This document shows, in pieces, positions 10,751-23,204 of a stretch of DNA of 64,000 nucleotides (positions within the stretch are counted from its first letter, which is position 1; every line of letters starts with the position of its first letter). Source of the stretch: Scatophagus argus (Eukaryota > Chordata > Actinopteri > Scatophagidae); the NCBI RefSeq assembly GCF_020382885.2, contig NC_058494.1:25920012-25984011 (forward strand), read 5' to 3'. The position numbers were made by a program, and so were the translations under genes. The notes beneath the pieces are model-generated. The model saw only the letters and a program-made list of their open reading frames with translations. It made no database searches and was not told the DNA's origin.

Positions 10751-13326
10751 CTCTCGAGCTGATAGTTTGGTGTTTGTTTTTTGTTTTAATTTAATCTCTT
10801 ATTAACCAGCAGGTTAGAAACACTGGTGGGTTGAGTGAATCGAGGCCCCTCGCGGCTTTCTCTCATGGCTGTCAAGTCTCGAAAGCACCAACAGTTCAGT
10901 CCAATTCGCCCCGTTCAGTGTTTACTCAGAGCCCACCAGGCCAAGCAGAAACCCGCCTGACGGAGCTTCGCCACGAGCAGGCTGGGAGGAGGTTGGAGGG
11001 TGAGGGGGGCAACATGGCAGAAAATGTAAAGGAATGTGGGTTACAGCATGAATGTGACCCAGGGGCTCCCCGGGCCGGATGACTGCTGGGTTACTTCGGG
11101 ATCTGCTGTGCAGCTGATTACTTTAGGCCGCCGCCCCTGCGTTCAGCCAAATCTCACCGTATAAACAGTCCACATCTAAACACCCAATTCTGCTCCAGCG
11201 GGATTCATTGGGAGGAAAAACCCATCTAGCTTGACCCTGCGAGCTTATTGTGAGCTTCTGAAATGATTTATAATCTAATGGGGTTTTGTACACTTTTTCT
11301 CTCAGCTGACAAATGCATGAAAGGAAAAAGATGTTTCCAGTAAACTAAGTTAATTGGACCAACATTTGGTCTGTGCGTCCAGGAGGAGGTTTGGGACGGT
11401 TTGAAGTGCTAGTTTTTTATTTTTTATTTTATTTCTGAGGACGTACTGTTATTTTGAGCACAATTTGAAAGAGGGCTTTTTATCTCCCTTCGTACTCCCT
11501 CCATTCTCCTCCAAGCCGTCTGTCATCCTGGCTCTGGCATCTGAGTCGTCTTTGATGCAATTCAGCAAGCTGTTTGCTCGGGCTAAACCGACCAAGCTGT
11601 CACCTCTCCAGAACAGGAAAGTGGTGGTGCTGCTGGTGGTGGTGGAGGAGACGGAAGTTTACAACACGGTGGGCAGAGAATCCTATTCAAATTTGTTCTT
11701 TGAGATATTTTTATTTAGATTTATATAATGACAGGAGGAACAACAGTCGAGTTAAAGGAGATTAAAAAACACCAACTTTGCTCCCTCTGATGCTGTCCTT
11801 GGTGCTGACGGAGCTACTGACACGTTTCCAAGGCCCGTCGGTGCTGTCCGCAGTTCTGAAACAACACTCTAAAGCTGCGTGCACCACCTGCCTGCCTTTG
11901 GAGATCACCTTCGTCGTGCATCGGGGCGGGTTAGTTGTTCTTCCTGCGGCCATCTGTTAAACGCCTGGAAGTGTCTGCGAGTTTGTCTCCACGACCAACT
12001 ACTTTGGCAGGTAACCACCATCAGCTGGAGGTCTGGTTCTGTTCTAAAAACCAGTTGGTGGAGTATTCAAAGAGGACCATATGGTGGGTTTTTGGGAGGA
12101 AACTGAAAGCAAAGTGTGGCAGGAAATGCAGAAGTCAACAAAGTCTCACAAAACTTCATGAAAGGGGATAGCCTGATACGAGCAGCAGTGCTGAGAAACT
12201 CCTTTCTCCTCCCCAGCGTTTCCTTCTCATCACATTTAGGATTTTAATGTTTAAAAATGAGCACAAACACAACCCAAATGCCAGAATAAATGCTGGAACT
12301 GTACCTTCCCACAAAACATGGATGTGTTGAAATGTGATCAGTTTTACTTTATGTGCTTTGATTGCATGTTGTGACCTCGCTGTCTGGTTTGGTTTTAGGC
12401 ACGAAAATCAACGGGTTAGCGTTAGAAAAAGCTTGTGTTTTGGTTTGACATAGCAGGCTTGGTCGCTGCAAATCCGGATGGAAAATATCCTGGCATTTCA
12501 TCAGTAATATTCCATTTTGTTGCCACCAAGACGGCTGGACAACTGATTTTATCCTGAAACATGAAGGTTTGCCTTTGGAACATAGAGAACCCAGCATGTG
12601 AAGATTACATTTCTTCTGTTGCATGTCACAAACACTTTTCACAAGACCAGATGAGTTTATCTGCTTATTTCACCGAAAAAACCACAAAACAGATACTGGC
12701 AACAAATAAAGTCGTCGAGGATGTCTCATTTACAAAATCCAATCCACTATCTGTTGGTCTCTGATGTATCTCGTATCAGTTTCTGAAGGTGTTTTCGCAG
12801 TATGAGTAACATAATAAAACTCTGACTGGACTCTCCTGTTACCCTGAGGTCACAGCGTGCACACACCCCCGTCCCCTCCCCCCCGTCCCCCCGAGGGGTC
12901 TCAGAGCTTATGCTGTTATTTACAGGAGGCCTTTTCAGCATCACTGGATGTGCTCATCATCTGATTCCCGTAGCCTGGTTCCCACTAACAGGCACGCTAA
13001 AAGCCCGTTCCCGCTGACAGCATGGGAGAGACAGTGAAAGTGAGTGTCGGGAAGAGGTGGGTGGTGGTGGTGGAGAGAGATGCCGGGGTGGGGGCGGTGC
13101 TGCTGCTGGTGGACAAGCCTGCCTGTGATTTGCACGATCGAGGGGAAACCACGCGGCGGTTGGATGACAAGCTGATCCCGTCACTTACTGAAAATGAGGC
13201 TGGACGGACAGGAAGGTGACGGCCGGAGACGCTTTGCTCTCTCCTTCCTTTCCCTTTTTCTGTGCACTGGCATCCCTCTGCTATTTCTGCTGCTGCATGC
13301 CCATGCAGCTTCCACAGGCTCTCTCC

Positions 13327-13329
<3 letters not shown>

Positions 13330-13384
<55 letters not shown>
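13330..13384. repeat. (GT)n microsatellite
   Basis: An uninterrupted GT run of about 27 units. Confidence 0.97.
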
Positions 13385-13385
<1 letters not shown>

Positions 13386-13489
13386 GCTGCTGAGGGAGTC
13401 GTGCTGAGGCCCTGATGTGCTGCATTGTCATTCAGGGAGCGTTCACACAGGCAACCCCCGCAGGAAGCCCTGGCACCTCCCCCTTAAAA

Positions 13490-13550
13490 CGACCCCCACC
13501 ACCACCACCTCCACCTCCACCTCCTCCTCCTCCTCCTCCTCTCCCCCCTC
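13490..13550. repeat. (CCA)n/(CCT)n trinucleotide repeat
   Basis: CCACCA units grade into CCTCCT units. The polyproline frame over it is low-complexity and not considered a gene. Confidence 0.9.
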
Positions 13551-14399
13551 TGATCTCACTCAGCAGGCCGAAGCTACAGAGCTGTCTGAGGGGTGAAGAA
13601 TGAGAGCAGAGAGAAACAACGCAGCAGGACTACGGCCAAATCACGTTCAACTCAAAAAAGTGAGGAAAAAAAGACACTGTGATTCACTAAGGACTGCCAA
13701 TGTCAACTCAAAGAGGTTTGTTCCAAAATGAGATTTACTTTTGAGTAGAAATGATGGCAACTTCCTCTACAAAAATAATTATGTTATATATTGATAATGA
13801 AGTGGCAATAAACATGACTCTCGTTTAATTGGATTTAAGTGGTTTTCCTTAAACGCAGCGTATTCAGACAGATTTACGTGCACAGAAAAGACCTCCTCCA
13901 ACAACAGCTCGTTTTGTTTTTACTCTCTGCAACTTACAGAAATTACAGCACAAATTTAACTCAGCGAAATGCGTGAAGTGGCCTACACGCTGAAAACACA
14001 ACTGCTGGAGCGGATTTCCAGCTTAAACATACAAACAGATGAAGTGAATCGCAGGCAGTCATTAGTTTCACTGAAGGGCTGCTTGTGTTGGTGTAAAGAG
14101 CCCATCAAGCCATTAAAGGGAAACACTTTCACACATGAACAGTCACAGTGATGTCATCAGAGTCGTCTCAGTTCAGGTTCAGACACCCCTCAGTGTTTAA
14201 CAGAAAGCCTGTGACGCAAACTGGTGATGTGGAGTCTCACAGCAGCAAAGGTCTCACAAAAAGACGCTACTGAGTTGAATTATGGGAAATGTAGTATACT
14301 AGTGTTGTAGTTACTGGAGCTTGACCCATACAAGAGACCCGAGTGTTCATCCCTCAGAAGGTCAGGTCTCTCACAAGGTCTCCCTTCACTTCAGAAACG

Positions 14400-14828
14400 C
14401 TATATGGACAAAAGTATCCAGACAAACATCTTCATGGGGCTGTTCTTCAGGGTTTGGGCTCGGCTCCCGACTTCTAGTGAAGGGAAATCTTAATGCTTCA
14501 GCACACCAAGACATTTTGGACAATGCTATGCTTCCAACTTTGTGGCAACAGTTTGTTGAAGGCCCTTTTCTATTCCAGCATGACTGTGCCCCAATGCACA
14601 AAGCAAAGCTCCATAAAGACATGGTTGGATGAGTTTGGTGTGGAAGAACTTGACTGGCCCACACAGAGCCCTGACCTCAACCCCATCCAACACCTTTGGG
14701 ATGAACTGGAACGGAGATTGTGAGCCAGGCCTTTTGGTCCAACATCAGTGTGTGACTTCACAAATGCTCTACTGCATGAATGGGCACAAATTCCCACAGA
14801 AACACTCCAACAACTTCTGTCTATATAG
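14400..14828 (+). mobile_element. Tc1-like DNA transposon, internally deleted copy B
   Basis: The left end reads CTATATGGACAAAAGTAT, and the reverse complement of the right end reads CTATATAGACAGAAGTTG, so the terminal inverted repeats are recognisable. Only about 430 bp remain, against roughly 1.3-1.6 kb for full-length Tc1 elements. It carries the 3' part of a transposase. Fragments of the same family lie near 2.3 kb and 33.1 kb. Confidence 0.75.
14460..14723 (+). pseudogene. Tc1/mariner transposase remnant (frameshifted)
   Basis: One frame carries ILDNAMLPTLWQQFVEG then HDCAPMHKAKLHKD, the region with the second catalytic Asp. Around 14625 the homology shifts to another frame with TWLDEFGVEELDWPTQSP then DLNPIQHLWDELERRL. 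The 5' half of the transposase (DNA-binding domain and first Asp) is absent. The third catalytic position, Glu in the family motif DLNPIE, is Gln here. The copy is therefore dead by truncation, frameshift and loss of the active-site acid. Confidence 0.8.
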
Positions 14829-15536
14829 TATGTTCTACAACAACATGCGAGCAGGGCACCAAATCTCATGATGGTGACAGGAGGAGAATGTTGTGGTTCA
14901 GCATGGAAACTCGCATTGCTGCAGGAGCACGAGGCACAGACACTCTGCATCATCAGCACAAGCCTGCCCTGGATTCAGGAATGTTCGAGAAACGAATGAA
15001 CTTTTCAGGGAGCAAAGAAATCCAGCTGGGCTCCAAACACAACGTCAGCATGCAGAGGAGCGGAAGACAAATGAAGGTGTACCAACAAGTAGTTTATTAC
15101 TGTTAGTACTACTGATATTTACTCTAATGGGCCTAATATCTGCTTCAACTGCTGCGAATGCACCCTCCCAGTCTGGATGTTTATTTAAGCTGCAAAACTT
15201 TCCCATCCCTTCCTCCCTGTTCATTCAGCCCCATCACCAACACCACGCCAGCATCCGCCTGCAGCCTCCAGCTCATCACTGCCCGGTCAGAGCCTGGACG
15301 ACAAACTTTATCTGTTGCCACTGTAACAAACATCTCAATGGCGATTTGTCTGACTGGACAGCAACGTGTACCTGCATCTGTAAGTGTAACCATTCATTCA
15401 ATATTTCAGTAAACAGACAGCAACATAAACTACACAGCATAATACGAAGTGATGGATGTTTTGCATCATTGCATGATCGTCGTGTCGTACAACCACTGCA
15501 ATTTAGACTACCGTCCAAACAGGTGGAGCTGAAGTC

Positions 15537-15912
15537 CAGAGGTGTGGACTTGAGTCACACGATTTGAGACTTTAGATTCGACTTGACAGAATTAGAGAAA
15601 AGACTCGTAACGCGACTTGGAGTCTTTTCAGTTGAAAATTCATGATGGCTTCCTGTGAGCCCAAAGATGAATAACTATGTCATTTAAAAAGCACCACAAA
15701 TCAATTGCTTCTCTTTACTTCTTGAATCAAATAACATCAACACATTCTATGTCAGAGCTCGACTCACACACAGGGACAGGGACTTTGTGGTGAACTCAGG
15801 TACACCTCGTAAGCAAACCAACTCTACAACCACCTTCAGGACTCCAAACTCAAAGTTTAGGACTTGGGACTTGACTTGAGACCTGCAAGACAAACACCTG
15901 GTCCCACCCCTC
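15537..15912. mobile_element. Short non-autonomous DNA transposon (fish GACTTG-rich repeat)
   Basis: The left end reads CAGAGGTGTGGACTTGAG and the reverse complement of the right end reads GAGGGGTGGGACCAGGTG, forming degenerate inverted ends. The interior repeats ACTTG/GACTTG words. I recognise this as a common fish element; the superfamily is not certain, and I found no clear target-site duplication. Confidence 0.5.
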
Positions 15913-16196
15913 AAAAAGAAGCTTAGAGCTAAATCAGTGAAACGTCTGAACATGAGCTGGTCCAGGTCCTGGTTTGTCAGGTGTATCGTCAGCCATGTGT
16001 GGTTATGTAAGACATAAGACCAAACATGTGATCCCATGACTGGTAGTGATGGTGTCTCTTTGGACATGGACTGAGGTTGTCTGATCATGACAGCCTGCCA
16101 CAGCCCCACACAATGCTGTGCATTAGTCACAAATCTGCCCTTTGGCCTCTCACAACACAAGCAATTGGGTTTTCTTTGGAACACGCACGCACGAGC

Positions 16197-16198
<2 letters not shown>

Positions 16199-16237
<39 letters not shown>
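16199..16237. repeat. (CA)n microsatellite
   Basis: A pure CA run of about 19 units; a second GT-rich run follows at about 16331-16368. Confidence 0.95.
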
Positions 16238-16241
<4 letters not shown>

Positions 16242-19200
16242 CTCAGAAGGTCTTACTCATAATACGTGTTTTTGGGACTCCATGTAGCGTAACATTTGGT
16301 CACATGACACTTCTTTGAACGTAAGAGCCTGTGGTGTGTGTGTGTGTGTGCGCGTGTGTGTGTGTGTGGATGGGGGTTTTGCAGACAGGCAGAGAGATAT
16401 AGCGCGCTGATGTAGCGTCCAAGCTAATTAGAGGATTGCTCTTTTTTTGGCTCGTTCTCACGCCGACTCAACCTGTATTAATTGATTGGCTGGTTAATGG
16501 AAGTGGAGAGGAGGAAGGCAGGAGGGAGGAAGAGGAGTGTGCTGGTCTCAGCTAATGGGCCCGGCTCTGGTGTGTGGAGTAAGCATTCTGGTCAAGGGAT
16601 CAGCACTATGGGACGGATGGACGGATGGACCGAAGGGAACGAAAGACAAAAGGATAGAATTTTCTTCTTCTTCTCTGTCTGTCTGTCTCTCAGTGGCATC
16701 ATTTACCACATCAGTGAAAGGGCACCAGACAAGAGACTGAGCGAACGTCAGAAAAAGACAACATCAGCTGTCTGTAAACATCACAGTGTCGACTGGGAGG
16801 GAGGGGGTCAAAGGTCGCCGACCAGGGATCAGCGGACAGCCAAAAGAATGATCGAGGAGGGCATTCACACCAGACGCAGGAGACCATTTTCAAACGGCCC
16901 GTCCATCCAGACGGAGACGGTAACATTTCTTTTTTTGTCAAACTAATATTTTAAGGCCATGAATGACCATTTATGAAATGTCAACCCGTGGAAATGAGTG
17001 GACGTTGTGTTTATAAAAAAAGGTGGATGAACCAGAAACTTTATGTGAGGTACAAATTATTATGGCTAATCATACCACAGTCTGGGTGAGTATACTCGAT
17101 TCTGATTGGCTGCAGGATGTGCATTGATTCCTGATAACGGACACCCGCGAAGGAGATCCGGTCCCAAATGAACACGTTGGCTGCAGACATGAAAGCAAAC
17201 CTGTGTGGTCGCCGTGCAGTCCTGCAGCGCCTCGTGTTATTTAAGGCTGAGGAACGTACAACTGCCTCTTACCTTTGGATTTATCAAAGGACGAGACGTT
17301 TGTGGCGAGAAGTGAACGACGGCATGATGCCAAACAAAATGAAAAGGCACCAGGAGACGACTGGTGAAGATCAGGGTGGGTGAAGGTGGGCGCTCGGCTT
17401 TGCGGACTCCTCTGATCTAACAAAGCAGAGCTCTGCCCCAAATTCCCAAGTGCTCACATTTAGTTAGGATGCGGAAAGTCGGATTTGAGGAATAATGCGA
17501 CTAGTTGACATATCAGGTATATTACACATTCCAAGTTGGCATAACCATTTTTCACCAAAAGTAAATAACATAATAACCAATATCCAACTATAATCTGTTA
17601 TTCATAAACATGTGTGGCACAGACTGACGATCATTTCTTTATCCACTGGCAGAAATCCAGAGCGGTACATGAAGCACTCATAACAGAAAAGCCCTTACAG
17701 AGCAGTCCAACATCCCACATCTTTCCCGAACCAAGAATGCTCTCATTTCAGTGCAGCACAATACGTGGCAACCTGCCAGAGTCTGAGGGACAGCCAACGG
17801 AAAGGCAAGTCAAGCACGTCAAGCCCATATGTCTCAGGATGTCTAATACCCACCGAGGGGCTGCAGCAGAACAGTACAGGAGAGCCAGCACAGATAAGAC
17901 CAGTAAATATGCTGTTTGCTTAGCCCCCTCACGTGGGCACGGTTCGATTCTAGAGAGGCCGTCTCACATTTTTGGTTAATGCTCCATAAAGTCCCCTGCG
18001 ACACAGTTGGATTCGGTAAACAGGTGTGCCAGAGAATCGGCTCATTAGTGAAACAAAAACCAAACCAAAAGCAAAGCAAACTGGGTCACGTGACAAGTTA
18101 GCTTCCAGCAAGTCCGACCTGATGCGAAGTGCGCTTTTCAGCAGCCAAAACAAAACAGGAGATTAAACCTTTAAACGTCCGGCACGATTTAAACACACCG
18201 TATGTAATTTTTCTGTGGCCCAGTCAAAACAGTAACAAACGACGTACGGCACAGATTACGAAAAAGTCGCGATGCTGCGACTCAGGCAGAAGTGAGGTAA
18301 TGTTTAAAGTTTTATTCATGCTGTAAAGGAGGTACGACGCTAACAACAGGCGACCAAATAAAGCAACAGATGACAGATTTCTCTGAGTTTAAACTCACCA
18401 AACTAAACAAAGGTCCAGACATTTTTAGACATTTTAATACAGAAATGTTACTGCTTCTTTTTTGTTTTCTTTTAAATGGCACCATGCTATTGGCTGCCTG
18501 CCTGTAATAGTTTATGTACTTTTTAATTAATCTTAAGTACTTCTTTTTTTTTTTACATTTCTCTCTTATATTTCTAACTGTTTTTGTAACTTTAACTTAA
18601 TGAGAATTTCCCCACTGCGGGACTAATAAAAGCCTTATCTTATTAGTCATTTCAAAGAGGCCGTAATGCGGGAACTGCTGCTGCTGCTCGGCTGTGAGTA
18701 AATGAGTTACGACTCCCAACACTCTGACTGATTAAACAGAGCAGACGGGACGAGAGGAGGGCAGGACAACGTGGTTGCAAAGAAAGAAAGAAAGAATGAA
18801 TGAATGAAAGAAAGAAAGAATGAAAGGTTTGATGTTAACAGTCCACTACGACACAAGACGCTCCACCCTGAAACCACATCACAGTTTCCATGCAGCCCTG
18901 ATACTTTATCACCGACTCTCCCTGTGCAATGAATGTGTTCCCCCAATTATGCACAATTAAACACCACATTCGTAGCCACAGATGCAGCAAAACAAACAAA
19001 AAAAGGGGAAAAAAAGTGGGACAAAGAAATGATGATGCAATTTTTCTTTTCTTGAGAGTAAAGTGCACCTGAGGCTCATTGTGAGACCCAGAAGTGTCGC
19101 ACTGAAGGGGCTGCTGAGCTCCGACGTTCAGGTACAACTGCTGAAGGTGTGATCTGGTTATTGTATGTACCGTGGCTTATGATTGGTTGATTTCATCTTC

Positions 19201-19869
19201 ATCTTCTTCTGTTTTTCGTCAGGCTTGACTCTGCTGCCTCTTGCAGTTAGAGTTCAGTCTTGCACATTTAACTCAAAGGCGTCACCGGTTTTTACGCGCA
19301 CTTTGATGTCCAAATGCGTGCAGGCTGGCGGGACTGCAACTACGGCAGTTTGCATCCTAACCCTAACCCTCTGTGACGGGACTCAGGTTTCCTGTACGAA
19401 AACCCATCGACCGGCCCTGAACACAACCATCTACCTCACGTTACCCAAGAGGACACACAACTTTGTGCTCCGATGAGGAACATTTGCAAAAGACAAAATT
19501 CATTCACCCATAATGGACGGTTTTCTATAGGGATATTAATGAATGAATTAAATTTCTATTATTGTGTAACACATGCAAGACAAAATAAAATTCCTTTAAG
19601 GTGCTTCAATTCCCCCGCTGGGTTCTGTTCAAACAAAGCTCGACCAGGTGGGCTGCTAATGTGCCTATTTTTGGTACTGAGCCTTCGTCTCTCCAGGTGG
19701 TTTCTCTGCCTTCCACCAAATGGACTGTGAGACTGGTAGCAGAATAAAAGGTAGAAAATAAACAATTGGGTTTTTACAGGCAGGAAGAGACCAAAACTAT
19801 AAATAAACAAAAGTCTCTTCTCTGCCAAAAAGCACACATGTACAGTTTTAATGCGCTCTGAATCTGGAG

Positions 19870-20235
19870 TTAGAGTGAACAGAAAAGAGGACGGAGGGAA
19901 AGATGGAAAGGAAAGATGACAAGATGAGGAAATAAGAAACAAAGACAGAGCCAAAGTGACCAAAGGAGGACAGAAACAAAAGTCGAGGAGCTAAAAAAAA
20001 AAAAGATGTGATGAAAAGCAGCAGGGGAGGAAAGTAAAGCGAGGAGGAGAGATGTAGAGGAGGCAGGAAATAAGGTCAGATAGGAAGTGAGAGAAGGCAG
20101 ATAGCGAAATGACAAAAAGGAGACGAGGAGAGGAGCGAGCGAGCGATTGAAAGGGAAAGATAAGGAGGTGGAGGAAGGTGAAAAGGAGGAGAACAGGGAC
20201 AGAGAGGGAGGGAGGGAAGGGAAGGGAACAGAACA
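19870..20235 (+). repeat. Long purine-rich tract
   Basis: About 360 bp in which the plus strand is mostly A and G, ending in GGGAGGGAGGGAAGGGAAGG. The minus-strand frames (Ser/Pro/Phe/Leu-rich) are products of this bias, not genes. Confidence 0.75.
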
Positions 20236-20694
20236 GCCTGTTTTCCTCTGTTCTCTCTCTGTGTATGTGCTTGCTGTGTTGTGTGAACGTGTTACGCACG
20301 ATTTTGCACGTGTCTGCATGTTACGTGTGCTTTCACTTCAGCGTTAAAAGAAGATTCTGGTTTATGCCAACCTGAGTCCTTATATTCACAGTTTTGGACG
20401 TCATTTCATCCTCCAACAAACCAGCAGTGGGATCCAGACAATCTAAACGGCTTCGTTTGGAGGTAAAACGGGAATGAGGGTTTAGTGCCCCTCATTGGGC
20501 AGGTTAAAGCTGAACCGGAAAGTCTGTCCAATCACAACAGTCAGCACTCGCTTCTGTTTCGTCCTCCAACTAAGTTTGGACTTACGAAACTTTGACTATG
20601 AAAAGACAAGCCACAAATAAACCATAATGTCCTTTAGGGTGGCATTTAGGCTTTGGTTAGGCCAGTGAAAGTCCTCATAAGCGTGTATGTAACG

Positions 20695-20699
20695 GTGTG

Positions 20700-20747
<48 letters not shown>
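20695..20747. repeat. (GT)n microsatellite
   Basis: GT run of about 26 units with one interruption; followed at 20820-20935 by a pyrimidine-rich tract. Confidence 0.95.
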
Positions 20748-20748
<1 letters not shown>

Positions 20749-22230
20749 ACTGTAAGTAGACCAGGACACTGAGGTAAAGCAGGCAGTGATAAAGAGACTG
20801 GATAAATCTGCTCTCTACATCTTTTCTCCCTTCTTCCTCTCTCCTTCATCTCCTCATGTCTCTCCTTCTCTTTTTCATCCCCCTTTTCTCCATCCCTCCT
20901 CCCTTCCTCATCTCTCTCTCTCTCTCTCTCTTTCTTGTTGTATGGCTACTGAAATTAAACTTTTAGCGGCTGAATTATTAACTTATTTTCAGAAGCAGAT
21001 AAAGGAAATAAGTAAATAAATGAGGAGTTTCTCTAAGGGGAGGCACATCAGGTACACCTGGCGGCAGCCTGCAGACAGGGGCGGGGCTACATGCTACATG
21101 TCATATATTTAATCCCACCCGCAGTGGTTTGACTGGGTAACTATAACTGGTTTGGGTGGACTCAAACATTGACTTCATTAGTTTGGACTTGGTCTGGGCC
21201 AGTTCTTGGGGTTCATCTGTCATCAGCGAGAAGAAGCCACGATTATTCATGAGGTTTGACTCGGGGTGTGAGCTGAACGTGCATGCCGAGGGGGAAAAAC
21301 CAATATGGCAGCTCACCGACACATACACCAAATTAACTGGAACTGCAGAAAGCAGAAGAGAACAAAGAAACACCACAAGCTGTACACAACAGAACTGAGA
21401 TGTAACACAAGTCTAAGATAAACTGCCCATCAAAGTGACCTGCACTGGGAAACAACACCACCGAAGCAGCACCAGTACGTGGGTTCTCAGTGGCGGCGAA
21501 GAGAACGGCGATATTCAGTTATTCAGGAGACAGTTTGGACTTTACAGCCGTGATGTGGGGATCGGATTGCCGCAGCCATAATTCATTTCTGGAAAGAGGA
21601 CAGGTGGATTTTTACATAAAAATCTGCCGAGTGCAGCTTTAATGGGCTTAAAAGCCATTTAAAGTTTAAACTCATTTACTAAGTCAATACATCACACAAG
21701 CATAACGTGAGTGTGTGCGTGTGCCATAAATGTCCCCAGTGTGGAAGTTTCATTGAGAAAAAGCTGAGGCGTGAAGGGTGCCAACGGGGTGCCCTCACTA
21801 AATGGGAGTGGCTGGCAGCCGGCCAATCACAGAGAGCGGGCGTTCTGAGTGACAGCTGCATAGAGAGCGGAGCGTAAAGAGCTCTTAGGAAAAGCAGAAT
21901 GTCATCTACCACAAGTGATGCAGTCACTCGTGAACCAATCAGCATAGAGCACTCCCCTCATTCATTCATTATTCCCTGCATAAAACACAGCAGCGTTTAC
22001 GGACAATCGTGACTCAACCTTGACTCTGCGTCGTCATCCCGCTGTGGTCATTTATCACAGGTCAAGCACCGTTTGGTGAAATCCTTCAGCTCCTCACCAG
22101 ATTATACATTTATCACCATAAAACAACCTTTGCTGTGTTTACATTTTTTCACGACAGTGTGAAAAACCAACAAACACGTGCTGAGGAAATAAAGTGAGAA
22201 GTAAAGTCATTTTCCCATAAGCGCACATAC

Positions 22231-22335
22231 AGTCTGATTTCTTTTTGAAGCCAATGCTGTCGCCCCCCTGCTGGTCATTAGAGAAAATGCGGGTAAAAGG
22301 CACTTCCGCTTTGGCTTCAGTCTTCAGAGTCAGAG
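22231..22335 (+). repeat. Fish interspersed repeat, copy 2
   Basis: It aligns by eye with 51706-51808: a TTTTTGAA-CCAATG block, CCCCCTGCTGG, CATTAGA-AAATGC, GGCACTTC then CAG. Clearly the same family; class uncertain. Confidence 0.6.
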
Positions 22336-22711
22336 TTCGAAACCAGAAGGCTGCTCTCACATTTTTCTTTTTTGATGACTAATGAATGAATGAAGTTATT
22401 TTTGCTGCACTGACAAATAATCATCCTGTCAGAGGAAATACTGTACTGTGGGGTTGTTTGGGAAGCTGAAGGCGAAGACTTGTTGGATTGTTAGCAAGAG
22501 ATGATGGACAGAATTTGTTGTCCGGCAGGTCTATCGCCCCCTACAGGCCAATCAGTTTGGTCGCAGTTTGGGGTTACATTAGAAAGAAATGTGTTATTAG
22601 ATTATAGTTACTTTGCTACTTGATTACATGTTTGATTAGATGTTCATGGCAGTTTTAAAATGATGGCACTTTCTTTATGATAATCAGAGTTCTACTAACT
22701 TTTGAAAAGTG

Positions 22712-23204
22712 TACCGTATTTTTTGGACTAGAAGGCGCACTTAAAAATCAAAAATCAGTGGTGCACCTTATAATCCGGTGCACCTTATGTAATATTTCTG
22801 GTTGTGCTTACTGACCTCGAACCGATTTTATGTGGTGCACGGCGCTCACAAATCTGTCAAAATGTTTTAAGACGATTTTGGGAAGCTACGAAGTCGCACC
22901 GCTTGATGGACTGTCGGAGCATTACGGCTACCGTAGTCAGGAGCCTCGTGGAGTAATACATACTGTGCATCAACATCACATTACCCCAAAATGGCACCTG
23001 GCAGTAGAACATGGGAACAGAGAGCTGCAAGAGAATTCAACATTAATGAACTGAAAAAGTATATTGTTTTGTATTTTATGTGTTACAACTGAACAATGTT
23101 GAGTTATTGTGAATGAGTTCAGTAGAGTTTGACTTATCGGACTGTTTTGTTTCGCTCAACGCGCCTTATAATCCGGTGCGCCTTATAGTCCGCAAAATAC
23201 GGTA
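22712..23204. mobile_element. pogo/Tigger-like DNA transposon, internally deleted
   Basis: The element starts TA-CCGTATTTTTTGGACTA and ends TAGTCCGCAAAATACGG-TA, giving inverted ends with the TA target of the Tc1/mariner superfamily. Next to each end the word CCTTATAATCCGGTGC(A/G)CCTTAT recurs. Inside, at about 22991-23060, the plus strand encodes MAPGSRTWEQRAAREFNI-NE, like the N-terminal helix-turn-helix part of fish pogo-type transposases, then stops. It is a 493-bp non-autonomous remnant. Confidence 0.75.

Larger units (their letters stand above)
10751..14399. other. Intergenic stretch without a recognised gene
   Basis: Ordinary AT-moderate DNA. It holds a (GT)27 run at 13330-13384, a (CCA/CCT)n run at about 13490-13550 and short GC-rich frames, for example at 13022-13219. 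I see no exon with a recognisable protein. Confidence 0.5.

Noticed and set aside
14270..14296. ATGGGAAATGTAGT, partial ZNF143-like motif on the minus strand
   Set aside because: It has ACTACATTTCCCA but lacks the GAATGC half, and is not near a gene start.
17938..17952. tRNA B-box-like GGTTCGATTC
   Set aside because: No matching A box or cloverleaf can be drawn from the flanks.
19355..19371. Telomere-like CCTAACCCTAACCCT
   Set aside because: Only about two units; too short to be an interstitial telomeric repeat.
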